Of a stretch of 64,000 nucleotides of DNA, positions 8,667 through 16,588 are shown one piece after another; within the stretch, counting starts at the first letter, position 1; each line of letters opens with the position of its first letter. Source of the DNA: Roseospira marina (lineage in GTDB: Bacteria; Pseudomonadota; Alphaproteobacteria; Rhodospirillales; Rhodospirillaceae); assembly GCF_014197855.1 (NCBI RefSeq), contig NZ_JACIGJ010000002.1, positions 1 to 64,000 of the forward strand. Direction: 5' to 3'. The notes under the pieces are model-generated. The model saw nothing but the letters and a program-made list of their open reading frames with translations, was not told the origin of the DNA and did no database searches. The position numbers and the translations under genes were made by a program.

Positions 8667-9145
8667 CAGCGTCCTCCCCCGCGACGGCGGCGGCGGCGCG
8701 TCTCGATCTGTTGGTTCAACTGCCCCAGGTACGCCTCGACCTCGTCGCGGCGATCCAGATCAATGATTTCCTCGATCGCCTCGCGATGTTTAGCGTCCAC
8801 CACCATGCAGCCGAACGGCTCGGCCAGAAGCTGAAGAAGGCGGGTATCCCCGGTCGCATGAACCAGCGCCATCAAGCGTACGACGCTGATGGTGTGATCC
8901 TCGCGGGCCTCGGAGGCATAGCTATCCAGCGCGGTCTTCGGCACCGCCTCACCGAGGTACTCCGCCATTGAGGCTGCGATGTCCTCGCGCGGCTGTTCGC
9001 AGTCCCGCAGGGCCGCCGCGACCGCCTTGCTGATTTGTGCGCGCAGACTGGCCGCGCGCACATGCTCGGCCGGGAACGCGCGCACCACTTCGGGCGGTTC
9101 CCAGTCCAGCAGATCCAGCGTGCGGCGGTCGGCGCGGTCCCTCAT
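8666..9145 (-). CDS. Mu-like phage early-region protein of unknown function
   Basis: This 159-residue protein begins MRDRADRRTLDLLDWEPPEV. Its middle resembles a cryptic DNA-binding fold: AAALRDCEQPREDIAASMAEYL, then KTALDSYASEAREDHTISVVRLMALVHATGD split over two helices. It ends with a charged helix and an Arg/Gly tail (RRRRRRGGGR). I recognise this RTLDLLDWEPP and YASEAREDHTIS pattern as one found in the early regions of Mu-like prophages of proteobacteria, where it is annotated only as a regulatory or transposition-associated protein. The start is preceded by a purine-rich GGAAGGGG. Its stop overlaps the start of the truncated gpG gene. That neighbour is abnormal, since many early and head genes should lie between them. 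Confidence 0.6.
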   Translation of the reverse strand: MRDRADRRTLDLLDWEPPEVVRAFPAEHVRAASLRAQISKAVAAALRDCEQPREDIAASMAEYLGEAVPKTALDSYASEAREDHTISVVRLMALVHATGDTRLLQLLAEPFGCMVVDAKHREAIEEIIDLDRRDEVEAYLGQLNQQIETRRRRRRGGGR

Positions 9146-9191
9146 CTCCGGCCCCTTCCATGTCGCGGTGTGCGGCGGACATGATCCATGC

Positions 9192-9545
9192 TCATGCCGC
9201 TTCTCCGTTTTGGCGCTGACCGACCGGGCCCGCCTGTGTAGTCTGAGAGGGTGAGCGCATCCGGTGCCTCGCTGGCGACCGCACCTGTGTCAGGCGGCGG
9301 CCCGTCTCGGGGCACCAGCGTTCGGGAAACAGGTCCTGGGCCGTCATGCCGATCGCCTCGGCGATGACCGGTTCCAGGTGAATGTTGGGCATGTCACAGG
9401 CGGCACTCATCGCCCGGCCAGAGACACCCGTTTGCCTTGCGAGTTGACGAAAGCTCAGCCCGCATAACCGCAACTTATAGAGGATCCATGCCCGCCGCGC
9501 GGCGGGCTCTTTTGGGACCTCTTTGCTTCCATGGTGCGTGCTCAT
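9192..9545 (-). CDS. Ner-like winged-helix/HTH phage regulator
   Basis: This 117-residue protein, starting MSTHHGSKEVPKEP, has the Ner/Nlp HTH layout: AWILYKLRLCGLSFRQLARQ, TGVSGRAMSAACDMP, then an IAEAIGMTAQDLFPERW ending (family pattern IA..LG..P..IWPeRy). In Mu, Ner binds between the divergent early and repressor promoters and turns down both. I chose the ATG at 9545. A further upstream start at 9581 would place the first codons across a perfect palindrome at 9558-9575 and adds residues not seen in the family. The C-terminal 45 residues after the HTH are Arg/Ser/Gln rich and look unstructured. Divergent from the repressor gene, with shared operators between. Confidence 0.8.
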   Translation of the reverse strand: MSTHHGSKEVPKEPAARRAWILYKLRLCGLSFRQLARQTGVSGRAMSAACDMPNIHLEPVIAEAIGMTAQDLFPERWCPETGRRLTQVRSPARHRMRSPSQTTQAGPVGQRQNGEAA

Positions 9546-9557
9546 GGGAACGAACAT

Positions 9558-9730
9558 ATTGCCGTTTTCGGCAATGCGCAAGCATCGAGTGCCATTTCGG
9601 AGTTACGATTTTGCCAGTCCGGAACACATACGGCGCAAGGCGTTGACAAAAAACAGTATTTTCGAACTCCGAAATGGAGTTATGGGCGTGGCAGAGATTT
9701 CGGAGTTTGGTTCGTGAACTCCGAAACGGA
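9558..9730. promoter_or_regulatory. Repressor/Ner operator region with four copies of an ATTTCGGAGTT element
   Basis: The divergent control region holds ATTTCGGAGTT at 9594-9604 and 9698-9708 and its complement AACTCCGAAA at 9665-9674 and 9717-9726. Neighbouring copies therefore face each other as inverted pairs. A separate perfect palindrome ATTGCCGTTTTCGGCAAT lies at 9558-9575, and a TTGACA hexamer at 9643-9648. This is what a phage genetic switch looks like: repeated operators for the CI-like repressor and possibly a site for the Ner-like protein. Which protein binds which element is inference. Confidence 0.6.
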
Positions 9731-10505
9731 AACGGACGCCGGGTTTCGGCAACGCCTCGGCCAACTCGTCGGCGATGCGGCGCCATTTCAATGGGCGAAA
9801 GCCGCCGGAGTTCCAACCAGCACGTGGAACCGAGCATGGAATGAAGGCGCGGTGCCGAAGGCGCCCCACCTAGTTCGGATCGCTCTCAAAGCTGATGTAA
9901 CGCTTGATTGGCTTCTCACCGGCGAAGGGCCGATGCGTCGCACCCAGGTGCAAACCCAGGCCCCAGCCCCGAACGGCGCGGAAGACCATGATCCTGACAC
10001 CATCGCCGACCGCGTTCGGTTCTTGCGCGCGACCGATCCACAGGACCGGTTTGCCCGCACTGTCGGCTTGTCTCTCAAAGACTTACAGGCCCTGGAGGCC
10101 GGCACCAGCACGGATCGGAAGGCCCTGGAGACCATCGCGAATGGCCTCGGGTTCCGCCTGGATTGGCTCCTGAAGGGTGAAGGACCGCCGCACATCCGCG
10201 ACCCCCGCCCGACCGCTGTGCCGGACCCGGCGCCGCAGCCCGCCCCGACAGCGGGACAACCCCTCGACGGGCGGCTTTTAGGTCTGTGTTTTGAAGGAAT
10301 TAAGCGCGTTTATAGGGACGCTAACGCCCGGATTGATGACCGCTCAGCGGGCGAGATGGCCGGACACCTGTACGCCGAGGTCCAGGAGGCCAGCGCGGGC
10401 GAAACCGATCCCCGCCGTGCCGCCTTGCGCATGGCCCTGCGCCAACTCCGCCGCGACGTATTGGCGGTGCCTTCCGCCTCCGAGCATGGTAAACACTCGG
10501 CTTAA
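9714..10505 (+). CDS. CI-like phage repressor with two HTH domains
   Basis: This 263-residue protein has two repressor-type HTH domains in tandem. Domain 1 spans about residues 8-73 (FRQRLGQLVG ... VTLDWLLTGEGP). Domain 2 spans about 96-160 (TIADRVRFLR ... FRLDWLLKGEGPPH). The LDWLLxGEGP ending is the hallmark of CI-type repressors in proteobacterial phages. A Pro/Ala linker (about 160-185) follows, then a helical C-terminal part (GLCFEGIKRVYRDANARIDD) of unknown role. There is no LexA/S24 peptidase, so induction would not be by RecA cleavage. I chose GTG 9714 because GGAG lies eight bases upstream and the protein then begins at the first domain. The open frame extends upstream but would run over the operators. 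Confidence 0.75.
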   Translation: MNSETETDAGFRQRLGQLVGDAAPFQWAKAAGVPTSTWNRAWNEGAVPKAPHLVRIALKADVTLDWLLTGEGPMRRTQVQTQAPAPNGAEDHDPDTIADRVRFLRATDPQDRFARTVGLSLKDLQALEAGTSTDRKALETIANGLGFRLDWLLKGEGPPHIRDPRPTAVPDPAPQPAPTAGQPLDGRLLGLCFEGIKRVYRDANARIDDRSAGEMAGHLYAEVQEASAGETDPRRAALRMALRQLRRDVLAVPSASEHGKHSA

Positions 10506-10591
10506 GGTTGGTTCTTCTCTGGCCGTACCTTATCTGGTGTCCGGTTGCCCGCATAAGTCAATAGACCACAAACAAACACGGGATACCCGCC

Positions 10592-10897
10592 ATGCTCCGC
10601 CGCATCGTAGCCACAACCACTTTGGTATCCGCTCTCGCAGTTCCCGCCGCAAATCAGTCCCACGCCCAGGATATCCCGTATGTCACCGGAGCCTGGACCA
10701 AGGAAATCGGTAATGTCCAAGCTGTTGTGAATGAGGGCGCCGCGCTAATTCAGCGTTATGGTTGGAAGTGCGACAGTGTGGACAGCGTACGGCGCATGCT
10801 TTTCAAAACGGGCTTTGTGTATTACTGCAACGGCTTTCGGTATAGTTACGACGTTTGGGATCGCGGCGGCCGGTGGGTCGTTAAAATCAACGACTGA
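10592..10897 (+). CDS. Small secreted protein, function unknown (possible prophage cargo)
   Basis: This 101-residue protein has a clear Sec signal peptide: basic MLRRIVATTT, hydrophobic LVSALAVPA, and a probable cleavage after SHA before QDIPYVTG. The mature part is about 75 residues, with two Cys (GWKCDSV and FVYYCNGF) that could form a disulfide, and is rich in aromatic residues (YYCNGFRYSYDVWD, RWVVKIND). It lies just downstream of the repressor, in the place where prophages often carry lysogenic-conversion genes expressed from the repressor transcript. The surrounding DNA is lower in GC than the rest of the window. I do not recognise a family. Homology search of the mature part would decide whether it is phage cargo or host. 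Confidence 0.6.
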   Translation: MLRRIVATTTLVSALAVPAANQSHAQDIPYVTGAWTKEIGNVQAVVNEGAALIQRYGWKCDSVDSVRRMLFKTGFVYYCNGFRYSYDVWDRGGRWVVKIND

Positions 10898-10924
10898 CGG
10901 AAACGCGCGGATCGGCGCCGACTT

Positions 10925-11057
10925 TGTGCCAAATCCCTGCCGATCCGCGATCATTCCCAATCAGTGTGTGCCAAATCGCATTTCGGCCGTCGGCCCAAAT
11001 TTTCTTTGTATCCCAATATATTCCGGTTTTCCCGCCAGATCCCGCCTGTGCCATACC
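10925..11057. repeat. Spaced direct repeats TGTGCCAAATC, candidate prophage end array
   Basis: TGTGCCAAATC occurs exactly at 10925-10935 and 10967-10977. Degenerate copies follow at 11007 (TGTATCCCAATA) and 11047 (TGTGCCATACC). The start-to-start spacing is 42, 40 and 40 bases, about four helical turns each. The array sits where a Mu-like left end with its transposase-binding sites is expected from the gene order. Lower GC than flanking DNA. The function is inferred. Confidence 0.45.
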
Positions 11058-11533
11058 GATCACCCCCTCACACTGTAAACGGCGTGCTGGGTCTCTCCCC
11101 CGGTCCGCCCGATACACGGGCACACCCAGGGGCAAATGGAACACATATCCACACTGGCCCATCATTCCGCATCGGTGAGCCTGGGACGTCGGAACGCTCG
11201 ATCCCGTCGCCTCCGCGACTGGATGCGATTTGCTCCCTTGGGGTCCCGTGACGCCTTCGGTACACTTGGGAGACCGCGATAGAGCATCTATCGCGGCGGG
11301 TCGCACGGGGGGCTCCGCGACCGGGTCGTCCGTTTTATCCGGCGGAGGAGAGCGATCGTGATCCTTGGCGGTAGCCCCGTCTCCCTTCGGCGGCCACAAC
11401 GCGCGCGTCGACAGGACGGTCGTGGACGACACTCTCCCGAGACCACGGCGCGACATCCTTCGCCATACGGGCCCACCTGCCCGGAACACGCCAGCGTCAG
11501 CCTCGTCACCGTGCGGGAGGGCTGAGGGCCGTC
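11058..11533. other. Gene-free stretch between the prophage and the hybrid kinase gene
   Basis: I see no supportable gene here. It should contain the prophage/host junction and the promoter of the hybrid kinase operon. A purine-rich GAGGG a few bases before 11,534 serves as the ribosome-binding site. An antisense open frame across 10,887-11,489 has no protein-like features. Confidence 0.5.
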
Positions 11534-14500
11534 ATGGTGTGCCAAGATCATCCCGACGAGCACGATACCATCGGCGGGATATCGATCCGGCCCATTGTTG
11601 TGTTGTTCGTCGTTTACGCCGTCGGCATTCTCATACTGGCTGGGGTCGAAGTGGGATTTAACGCCCTCATCGACGCGTTGGAGCGGAACTCTCAAAACGA
11701 GAGCAATCGTGTCCTGATCGGCGAAGGGATCATTAACGATCTGGTTCGCGTCGAAGCCCTGACCTACCGCATGGCAGCGGCGCCCCGGAACGATGGAAGT
11801 CGCCAGTGGGTCCATGACGCCATACAGCACAATGTCGAACACGTTCGAAGCGCCCTCGATGTCTTGCGCAATGGGGGCACACTCCATCGCGAGGTTCACC
11901 TGCATGGCGAAGACAAAAGTAGTGCCTTCAATCAAGAGGTGGCGTACACACCGCAGTCCAAGGACTTCCCATATGTTCTTGAAGTGTTGGAGATTGCACC
12001 GAAGCTGAAGGATATCGAGCGACTGGCCGACGAGTTGGCTGGCCTCATGGACCGGCATGACCGCACGGAAGACCTCCCCTCGCCCGAGGCTTATCTTGAG
12101 GCGGAGAAGGATATCGAAACGGTCATGACGCAGTTGCCCGCGCTGTTCACCGCAGTGCAGGAGAACGCTAACCGCCTGTTCTTCCGCAGCCAGGAAAACT
12201 TACAGACGCTCACACAGAATATCGAACAGCGGACAGCCCTCTACCACTATGCCCGCATTGGCCTGTCCTCGACCGTGATCCTTTTCGTCGTCGCCACAGG
12301 CGTATGGATGCTCCGCTCCGCCCGCGCGTCGAACCAGCATCTCGCCGCGGTCCAGCGCGACCTAACATTCCAGAAATTCGCGCTCGACCAACACGCCATT
12401 GTGACCAGTACCGACCATCTCGGAACCATTACCTACGCGAACACAAAATTCTGCGCGATTAGTGGCTACAGTCTCGACGAGATCCTTGGGCAGAACCACC
12501 GCTTGGTGCGCTCCGACGAGCACGATGACGCGTTCTTTGCCCATCTGTGGGCCACCATCTCGCATGGCGAGGTCTGGCACGGCGAAATCCGGAATCGCAG
12601 CAAGGCAGGGGGCAGCTACTGGGTCGCCGCGACCATAGTGCCCTTTCTCGACAGGCACGGCAGACCGTTCAAGTACATCGCGATCCGGACCGATATCACG
12701 GAACGAAAGCGGATCGAGGAGCAGTTCCGTCTGCGGAATCGCTTCTTGCGCAGCCTGACCGACGCCATGGGGGAAGGCGTCTACGCGCTAGACGCCGATG
12801 GCCGCTGCACCTTCATAAACCCGGAAGGCGAGCGTCTGCTGGGCCGATCTCCCGGCCAGATCATGGGCGCGGATATTCATGCCCTGGTCCATCAGGAAGG
12901 CGCCGGGGACGCCCCTGTGGCATCCGCGCACTGCCGCATTCTTCAGGCGATCGGACGCGGCGAGCCGTACCGATCGGAGACAGAACAGTTCAGCCGCGCC
13001 GACGGCACGCTGTTTCCGGCGGCAGTGACATCGGTCCCGATTGTGGAAGGCAGCCGGATCGCCGGTTCCGTGACGCTGTTTCAGGACATCACGGACCGTA
13101 AGGCGGCCGAGGACGCCATGGAGCGGGCCCGGGAGGAAGCCGAGCACTCCAACCGGCTGAAAAGCGGCTTCCTGGCCAACATGAGCCACGAAATCCGCAC
13201 CCCCATGAACGCCGTGATCGGCTTGAGCCATCTGGCTTTGCAAACCGAACTGTCCCCGCGTCAGAAGGACTACCTGGAAAACATCAGCACCGCATCCCAG
13301 AACCTTCTGGCCATCATCAACGACATCCTGGACTTTTCGAAGATCGAAGCCGGGAAGATGACGCTGGACGCCGTGCCGTACCGGCTCGCCGAGGTTTTGG
13401 ACAATATCGTAAACGTCGTCCGGCCCCGCTTGCTCGACAAGGGCCTGGCATTCACCCTCCAAGTGACCCGAGCGGTGCCGGATGTCTTGCTCGGCGATCC
13501 GGTGCGCCTGGGGCAGGTGCTCATCAATCTGGTGGGCAACGCCGTAAAGTTCACGGACGCGGGAGGAATCACGGTCGATATCGATGTCGCGGCGGCAACG
13601 GACGAATCGTCGGTGTCACCCGCTCGGCTCGCCGTTACGGTGACCGATACCGGCGTGGGGATGACGGAGTCACAACAATCCCACCTGTTCAAGGCCTTTA
13701 CCCAGGTCGACAATTCAACCACCCGCCGCTTCGGCGGCACCGGCTTGGGTCTGGCGATCTGCCGCGAAATCCTGACGATGATGGGCGGGGATATCACCCT
13801 GGACAGTGCGCCCGGCGAAGGCAGTGCCTTCTGCTTCACCGTTCCCCTGGTCGAACCGCCGCCCGAACAGCGTCAACCGCTTCTGCCCCCGGACCTCCAG
13901 GGAACCCCCGTTCTTTTAGCTTGCGCCCGCGCTGAGGAACGGGCGGCGCTCGCGCTCATGCTGGAACGGCTGGGCATGACCGTGGACCCTGCCGAAACGG
14001 TTGCGGCCATCGAAGCGCGCTTGCGCGGCGAACCGGATCGTCAGGCCCGGCTGATGGTCTTGGACGGCACGATGACCGATACCGCCGGCCGGTATCTCGC
14101 CAGCACCCTGCCGACGCGCCGCGACCGCCCGCCGATGGTGATTGTGGGAGGCCCCAGTGGCAGCCGTGACGCCGTCGACGTCAGTTGGGTCGACCGTCTG
14201 GTGACGGAATGGCGGATGCGGGGTGCTGTGCTGCGCCTATGCGACCGCGCCGCTCACGCGGATCCGGACACGGGGCGAGACACAAACGGCCGTCCCCAAC
14301 GCACCCGGGAGACCCTGGCCGGGGCCCGCGTCCTCCTGGTGGAGGACACCCCGTTGAATCAAAAAGTGGCCGAAGAGATGCTGCGCGGCGCCGGCATCGA
14401 TGTAACCGTCGCGGACAACGGACGCATCGCGCTCGAGCTCCTCGCACGTGAGTCCTTCGATCTTGTGCTGATGGACATCCAGATGCCGGAGCTCGACGGC

Positions 14501-15409
14501 CTGGAGACCACGCGCCGCATCCGCCAACATACGGACTGGACCGATCTGCCCGTGATCGCGATGACGGCCCACGCCATGGATGCCGACCGGGAACGCAGTT
14601 ACCAAAGCGGAATGAACGATCATATCGCGAAACCGATCCATCCACCAGAACTGTTTTCGACCATCGCGCGTTGGCTCAACCGAGACATGGCGGCGGCGCC
14701 GGTGTCCGCGCCCGAAGATCCGGAGGAGGAAACCGCCGTCCTGCAATCGCTCAGCAAGGCCATTCTGGACGTCCTGGATGTACGTGTCGCCTTGCGATCG
14801 GTGTCGGGCAACGTCGCCCTGCTCCGGCGCCTGTTGGTCGACTTCGGGACGAACCAGGGCTTGCAGACCTTCGTTCTCCATCAAGCCATCAAGGAACAGC
14901 GGCTGGATGAGGCGCGCCAGATCGCCCATTCGCTCAAGGGCACGGCGGCCACCATCGGCGCCACGGAAGTGTCGCGCTCGGCGGCCGCCCTGGAACGCGT
15001 TCTCGCCCGGAACGAAGTCCCCGCGCAGGCGATGGTGGAACGGCTGAGTATCGTTCTGTCCCCCTTGTTGCGCGCCATCGTGGATCTCAACGATCAACCG
15101 GCCGACGCTGCCCAGGACGCCGAGTCCGAATCCGGGAACCGCACTGAGAGAGCCGGCACCGACATGACTCGCCTGCGCGACACCGTCGGGCGCTTGCGGG
15201 CGGCCCTGACGGCGGCGGAACCCGACGCCGAACACTATGCCCGGGATCTCGTCAAGCGCGTACCGGGTCCCCAGAAACCAAAGGCCCGCAGTATTCTTGC
15301 GTACGCTGAGGGTTTCGACTTTGATGATGCCTTGAACGACCTAATCGCACTAGAAATCGATCTTGAGTTGTCATTGGCTACTTCCGTGCCTGGAGATGCC
15401 GTATCATGA
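11534..15409 (+). CDS. Membrane hybrid sensor histidine kinase (PAS-PAS-HK-REC-REC-HPt)
   Basis: This 1291-residue phosphorelay kinase has, in order: a TM helix (about 20-40), a helical periplasmic sensor (45-240), TM2 (244-260), PAS 1 (275-392), PAS 2 (400-522), and a dimerisation/phosphoacceptor domain with SHEIRTPMNAVIG (His552). The ATPase domain has an N box near 667-673, DTGVGM 705-710 and GGTGLGL 734-740. A degenerate first receiver (about 790-900) has LDGTMTD in place of a normal Asp loop. The second receiver is complete (VLLVEDTPLNQK, phosphoacceptor Asp981 in LMDIQMPELDG), and the HPt domain carries AHSLKGTAATIG (His1132). His-Asp-His relay chemistry is therefore complete and the output should pass to a separate receiver. 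The next gene, an HD-GYP response regulator overlapping by four bases, is the obvious target. The periplasmic part has no motif that names its ligand. Confidence 0.93.
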   Translation: MVCQDHPDEHDTIGGISIRPIVVLFVVYAVGILILAGVEVGFNALIDALERNSQNESNRVLIGEGIINDLVRVEALTYRMAAAPRNDGSRQWVHDAIQHNVEHVRSALDVLRNGGTLHREVHLHGEDKSSAFNQEVAYTPQSKDFPYVLEVLEIAPKLKDIERLADELAGLMDRHDRTEDLPSPEAYLEAEKDIETVMTQLPALFTAVQENANRLFFRSQENLQTLTQNIEQRTALYHYARIGLSSTVILFVVATGVWMLRSARASNQHLAAVQRDLTFQKFALDQHAIVTSTDHLGTITYANTKFCAISGYSLDEILGQNHRLVRSDEHDDAFFAHLWATISHGEVWHGEIRNRSKAGGSYWVAATIVPFLDRHGRPFKYIAIRTDITERKRIEEQFRLRNRFLRSLTDAMGEGVYALDADGRCTFINPEGERLLGRSPGQIMGADIHALVHQEGAGDAPVASAHCRILQAIGRGEPYRSETEQFSRADGTLFPAAVTSVPIVEGSRIAGSVTLFQDITDRKAAEDAMERAREEAEHSNRLKSGFLANMSHEIRTPMNAVIGLSHLALQTELSPRQKDYLENISTASQNLLAIINDILDFSKIEAGKMTLDAVPYRLAEVLDNIVNVVRPRLLDKGLAFTLQVTRAVPDVLLGDPVRLGQVLINLVGNAVKFTDAGGITVDIDVAAATDESSVSPARLAVTVTDTGVGMTESQQSHLFKAFTQVDNSTTRRFGGTGLGLAICREILTMMGGDITLDSAPGEGSAFCFTVPLVEPPPEQRQPLLPPDLQGTPVLLACARAEERAALALMLERLGMTVDPAETVAAIEARLRGEPDRQARLMVLDGTMTDTAGRYLASTLPTRRDRPPMVIVGGPSGSRDAVDVSWVDRLVTEWRMRGAVLRLCDRAAHADPDTGRDTNGRPQRTRETLAGARVLLVEDTPLNQKVAEEMLRGAGIDVTVADNGRIALELLARESFDLVLMDIQMPELDGLETTRRIRQHTDWTDLPVIAMTAHAMDADRERSYQSGMNDHIAKPIHPPELFSTIARWLNRDMAAAPVSAPEDPEEETAVLQSLSKAILDVLDVRVALRSVSGNVALLRRLLVDFGTNQGLQTFVLHQAIKEQRLDEARQIAHSLKGTAATIGATEVSRSAAALERVLARNEVPAQAMVERLSIVLSPLLRAIVDLNDQPADAAQDAESESGNRTERAGTDMTRLRDTVGRLRAALTAAEPDAEHYARDLVKRVPGPQKPKARSILAYAEGFDFDDALNDLIALEIDLELSLATSVPGDAVS

Positions 15410-16557
15410 CGCCCTCGCCCCCGTCTCCCGAGGCGCCCGCCCGAATTCTGATCGTCGACGACGAGCCACTGAATATCAAAGTCCTCGTCGACCTGCTCGG
15501 TGGCACCTACCGCCTGACTGTCGCCAAAAGCGGCAATCAGGCGTTGCAGCGCCTTCAGAGCGGACCGACCCCCGATCTGATCCTGCTCGATGTCATGATG
15601 CCCGGCATTGACGGGCTGGAGCTGTGCCGCATTCTTAAGGAAACGCCGGCGTACGCAGATATTCCAGTCATTTTCGTCACCGCTCTCGGGGATGTGGACG
15701 ACGAAATGCGGGGGTTTGAACTGGGAGCCGTGGACTACCTGACCAAACCGATCTCTCCAGCCGTGGCCCAGGCTCGCGTGCGGACGCATCTTCAGCTACG
15801 GGCGGCGAAACGCGTGCTGGAAGACTACAGCCGCGCGCTGGAAGATGAGGTCCGCCAGCGTACGGACGAGCTGATGGCGCGCAGCCGGCAATTGGGAGAG
15901 GCTCAGGACGTCACTATCCGCGCCCTCGCCTCGCTGGCGGAAACCCGCGACAACGAAACCGGCAACCACATCCGCCGCACGCAGCATTATGTCCGCCTCC
16001 TGGCCGAGGGTCTCTCGAATCACCCCAGGTTCAAACAGCACCTGGACGCCGATACCGTCGAATTGCTGTTCAAATCGGCCCCCTTGCACGACGTCGGCAA
16101 GGTTGGCATTCCGGACGCCATCCTTCTCAAACCCGGACGCCTGACTGACACCGAAATGGAGGTCATGAAGACCCACGCCGCGTTGGGCCGCGACGCCCTG
16201 ATGGCGGCGGCAGAGGGCGCCGACCCGGATGGCATAGGGTTCCTCCGGCTGGCGTGCGATATCGCTGGCGGGCATCACGAAAAATGGGACGGCACCGGAT
16301 ACCCGCATGGTCTAGCGGGGAACGACATCCCGTTCGCGGCCCGCCTGATGGCGGTTGCCGACGTTTACGATGCCCTGATTTCCCGCCGCGTCTACAAGGC
16401 TCCCTTCTCTCACGAGCAGGCTATGACCGTCATCCGGGAGGGCCGGGGCCGGCATTTCGACCCCGCCATCGTCGATGTCATGGTCGAGCGGGAGACCGAG
16501 GTGCGCGCCATCGCCCTCCGGTTTGCTGATCCCGAAAGCGACGTGACGGCCACCTGA
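15406..16557 (+). CDS. Response regulator with HD-GYP cyclic-di-GMP phosphodiesterase domain (RpfG type)
   Basis: This 383-residue protein has an N-terminal receiver (residues 12-125, ILIVDDEPLN, phosphoacceptor Asp62 in LLDVMMPGIDG, Lys in TKPIS), a helical linker (130-170), and an HD-GYP domain (170-370). The catalytic signatures are intact: ETGNHIRRT, HDVGKVGIP (His228/Asp229) and GHHEKWDGTGYPHGL, including the GYP loop. Such proteins hydrolyse c-di-GMP to pGpG or GMP, and phosphorylation of the receiver usually controls activity. The start codon overlaps the stop of the hybrid kinase (ATGA), so the two are made together and most likely form one phosphorelay that lowers c-di-GMP. It converges on the kaiBC-associated kinase gene 31 bases away. 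Confidence 0.93.
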   Translation: MTPSPPSPEAPARILIVDDEPLNIKVLVDLLGGTYRLTVAKSGNQALQRLQSGPTPDLILLDVMMPGIDGLELCRILKETPAYADIPVIFVTALGDVDDEMRGFELGAVDYLTKPISPAVAQARVRTHLQLRAAKRVLEDYSRALEDEVRQRTDELMARSRQLGEAQDVTIRALASLAETRDNETGNHIRRTQHYVRLLAEGLSNHPRFKQHLDADTVELLFKSAPLHDVGKVGIPDAILLKPGRLTDTEMEVMKTHAALGRDALMAAAEGADPDGIGFLRLACDIAGGHHEKWDGTGYPHGLAGNDIPFAARLMAVADVYDALISRRVYKAPFSHEQAMTVIREGRGRHFDPAIVDVMVERETEVRAIALRFADPESDVTAT

Positions 16558-16588
16558 GGACCATAGAACGGGTCGCACATTCCCGCAG

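Larger units (their letters stand above)
1..11057. mobile_element. Mu-like transposable prophage remnant (siphovirus-type tail), left edge outside window
   Basis: Gene order on the minus strand is Ner-like regulator, early-region protein, gpG fragment, Gp37-like terminator, small protein, tail tube, tail chaperones, tape measure. A CI-like repressor is divergent from the Ner-like gene. This matches Mu-like phages with non-contractile tails (B3, D3112 and RcapMu types), where the repressor lies between the left phage end and ner. The phage left end is therefore expected to the right of the repressor, near the repeat array at 10,925-11,057. I see no transposase A or B, Gam, terminase, portal, protease or capsid gene between ner and the tail genes, so the element is deleted internally. 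The exact ends and the 5-bp target duplication cannot be read here. The right boundary given is an estimate. Confidence 0.75.

Noticed and set aside
10887-11489. A 200-codon open frame on the minus strand containing two IWH(T/K) segments
   Set aside because: The IWH repeats only mirror the TGTGCCAAATC DNA repeats. The rest has no protein-like composition and no ribosome-binding site.
11534-11550. TGTGCCAAGATC at the kinase start as a further copy of the phage-end repeat
   Set aside because: It lies about 490 bases from the array, off the 40-42 base spacing and inside a coding start; chance resemblance is more likely.
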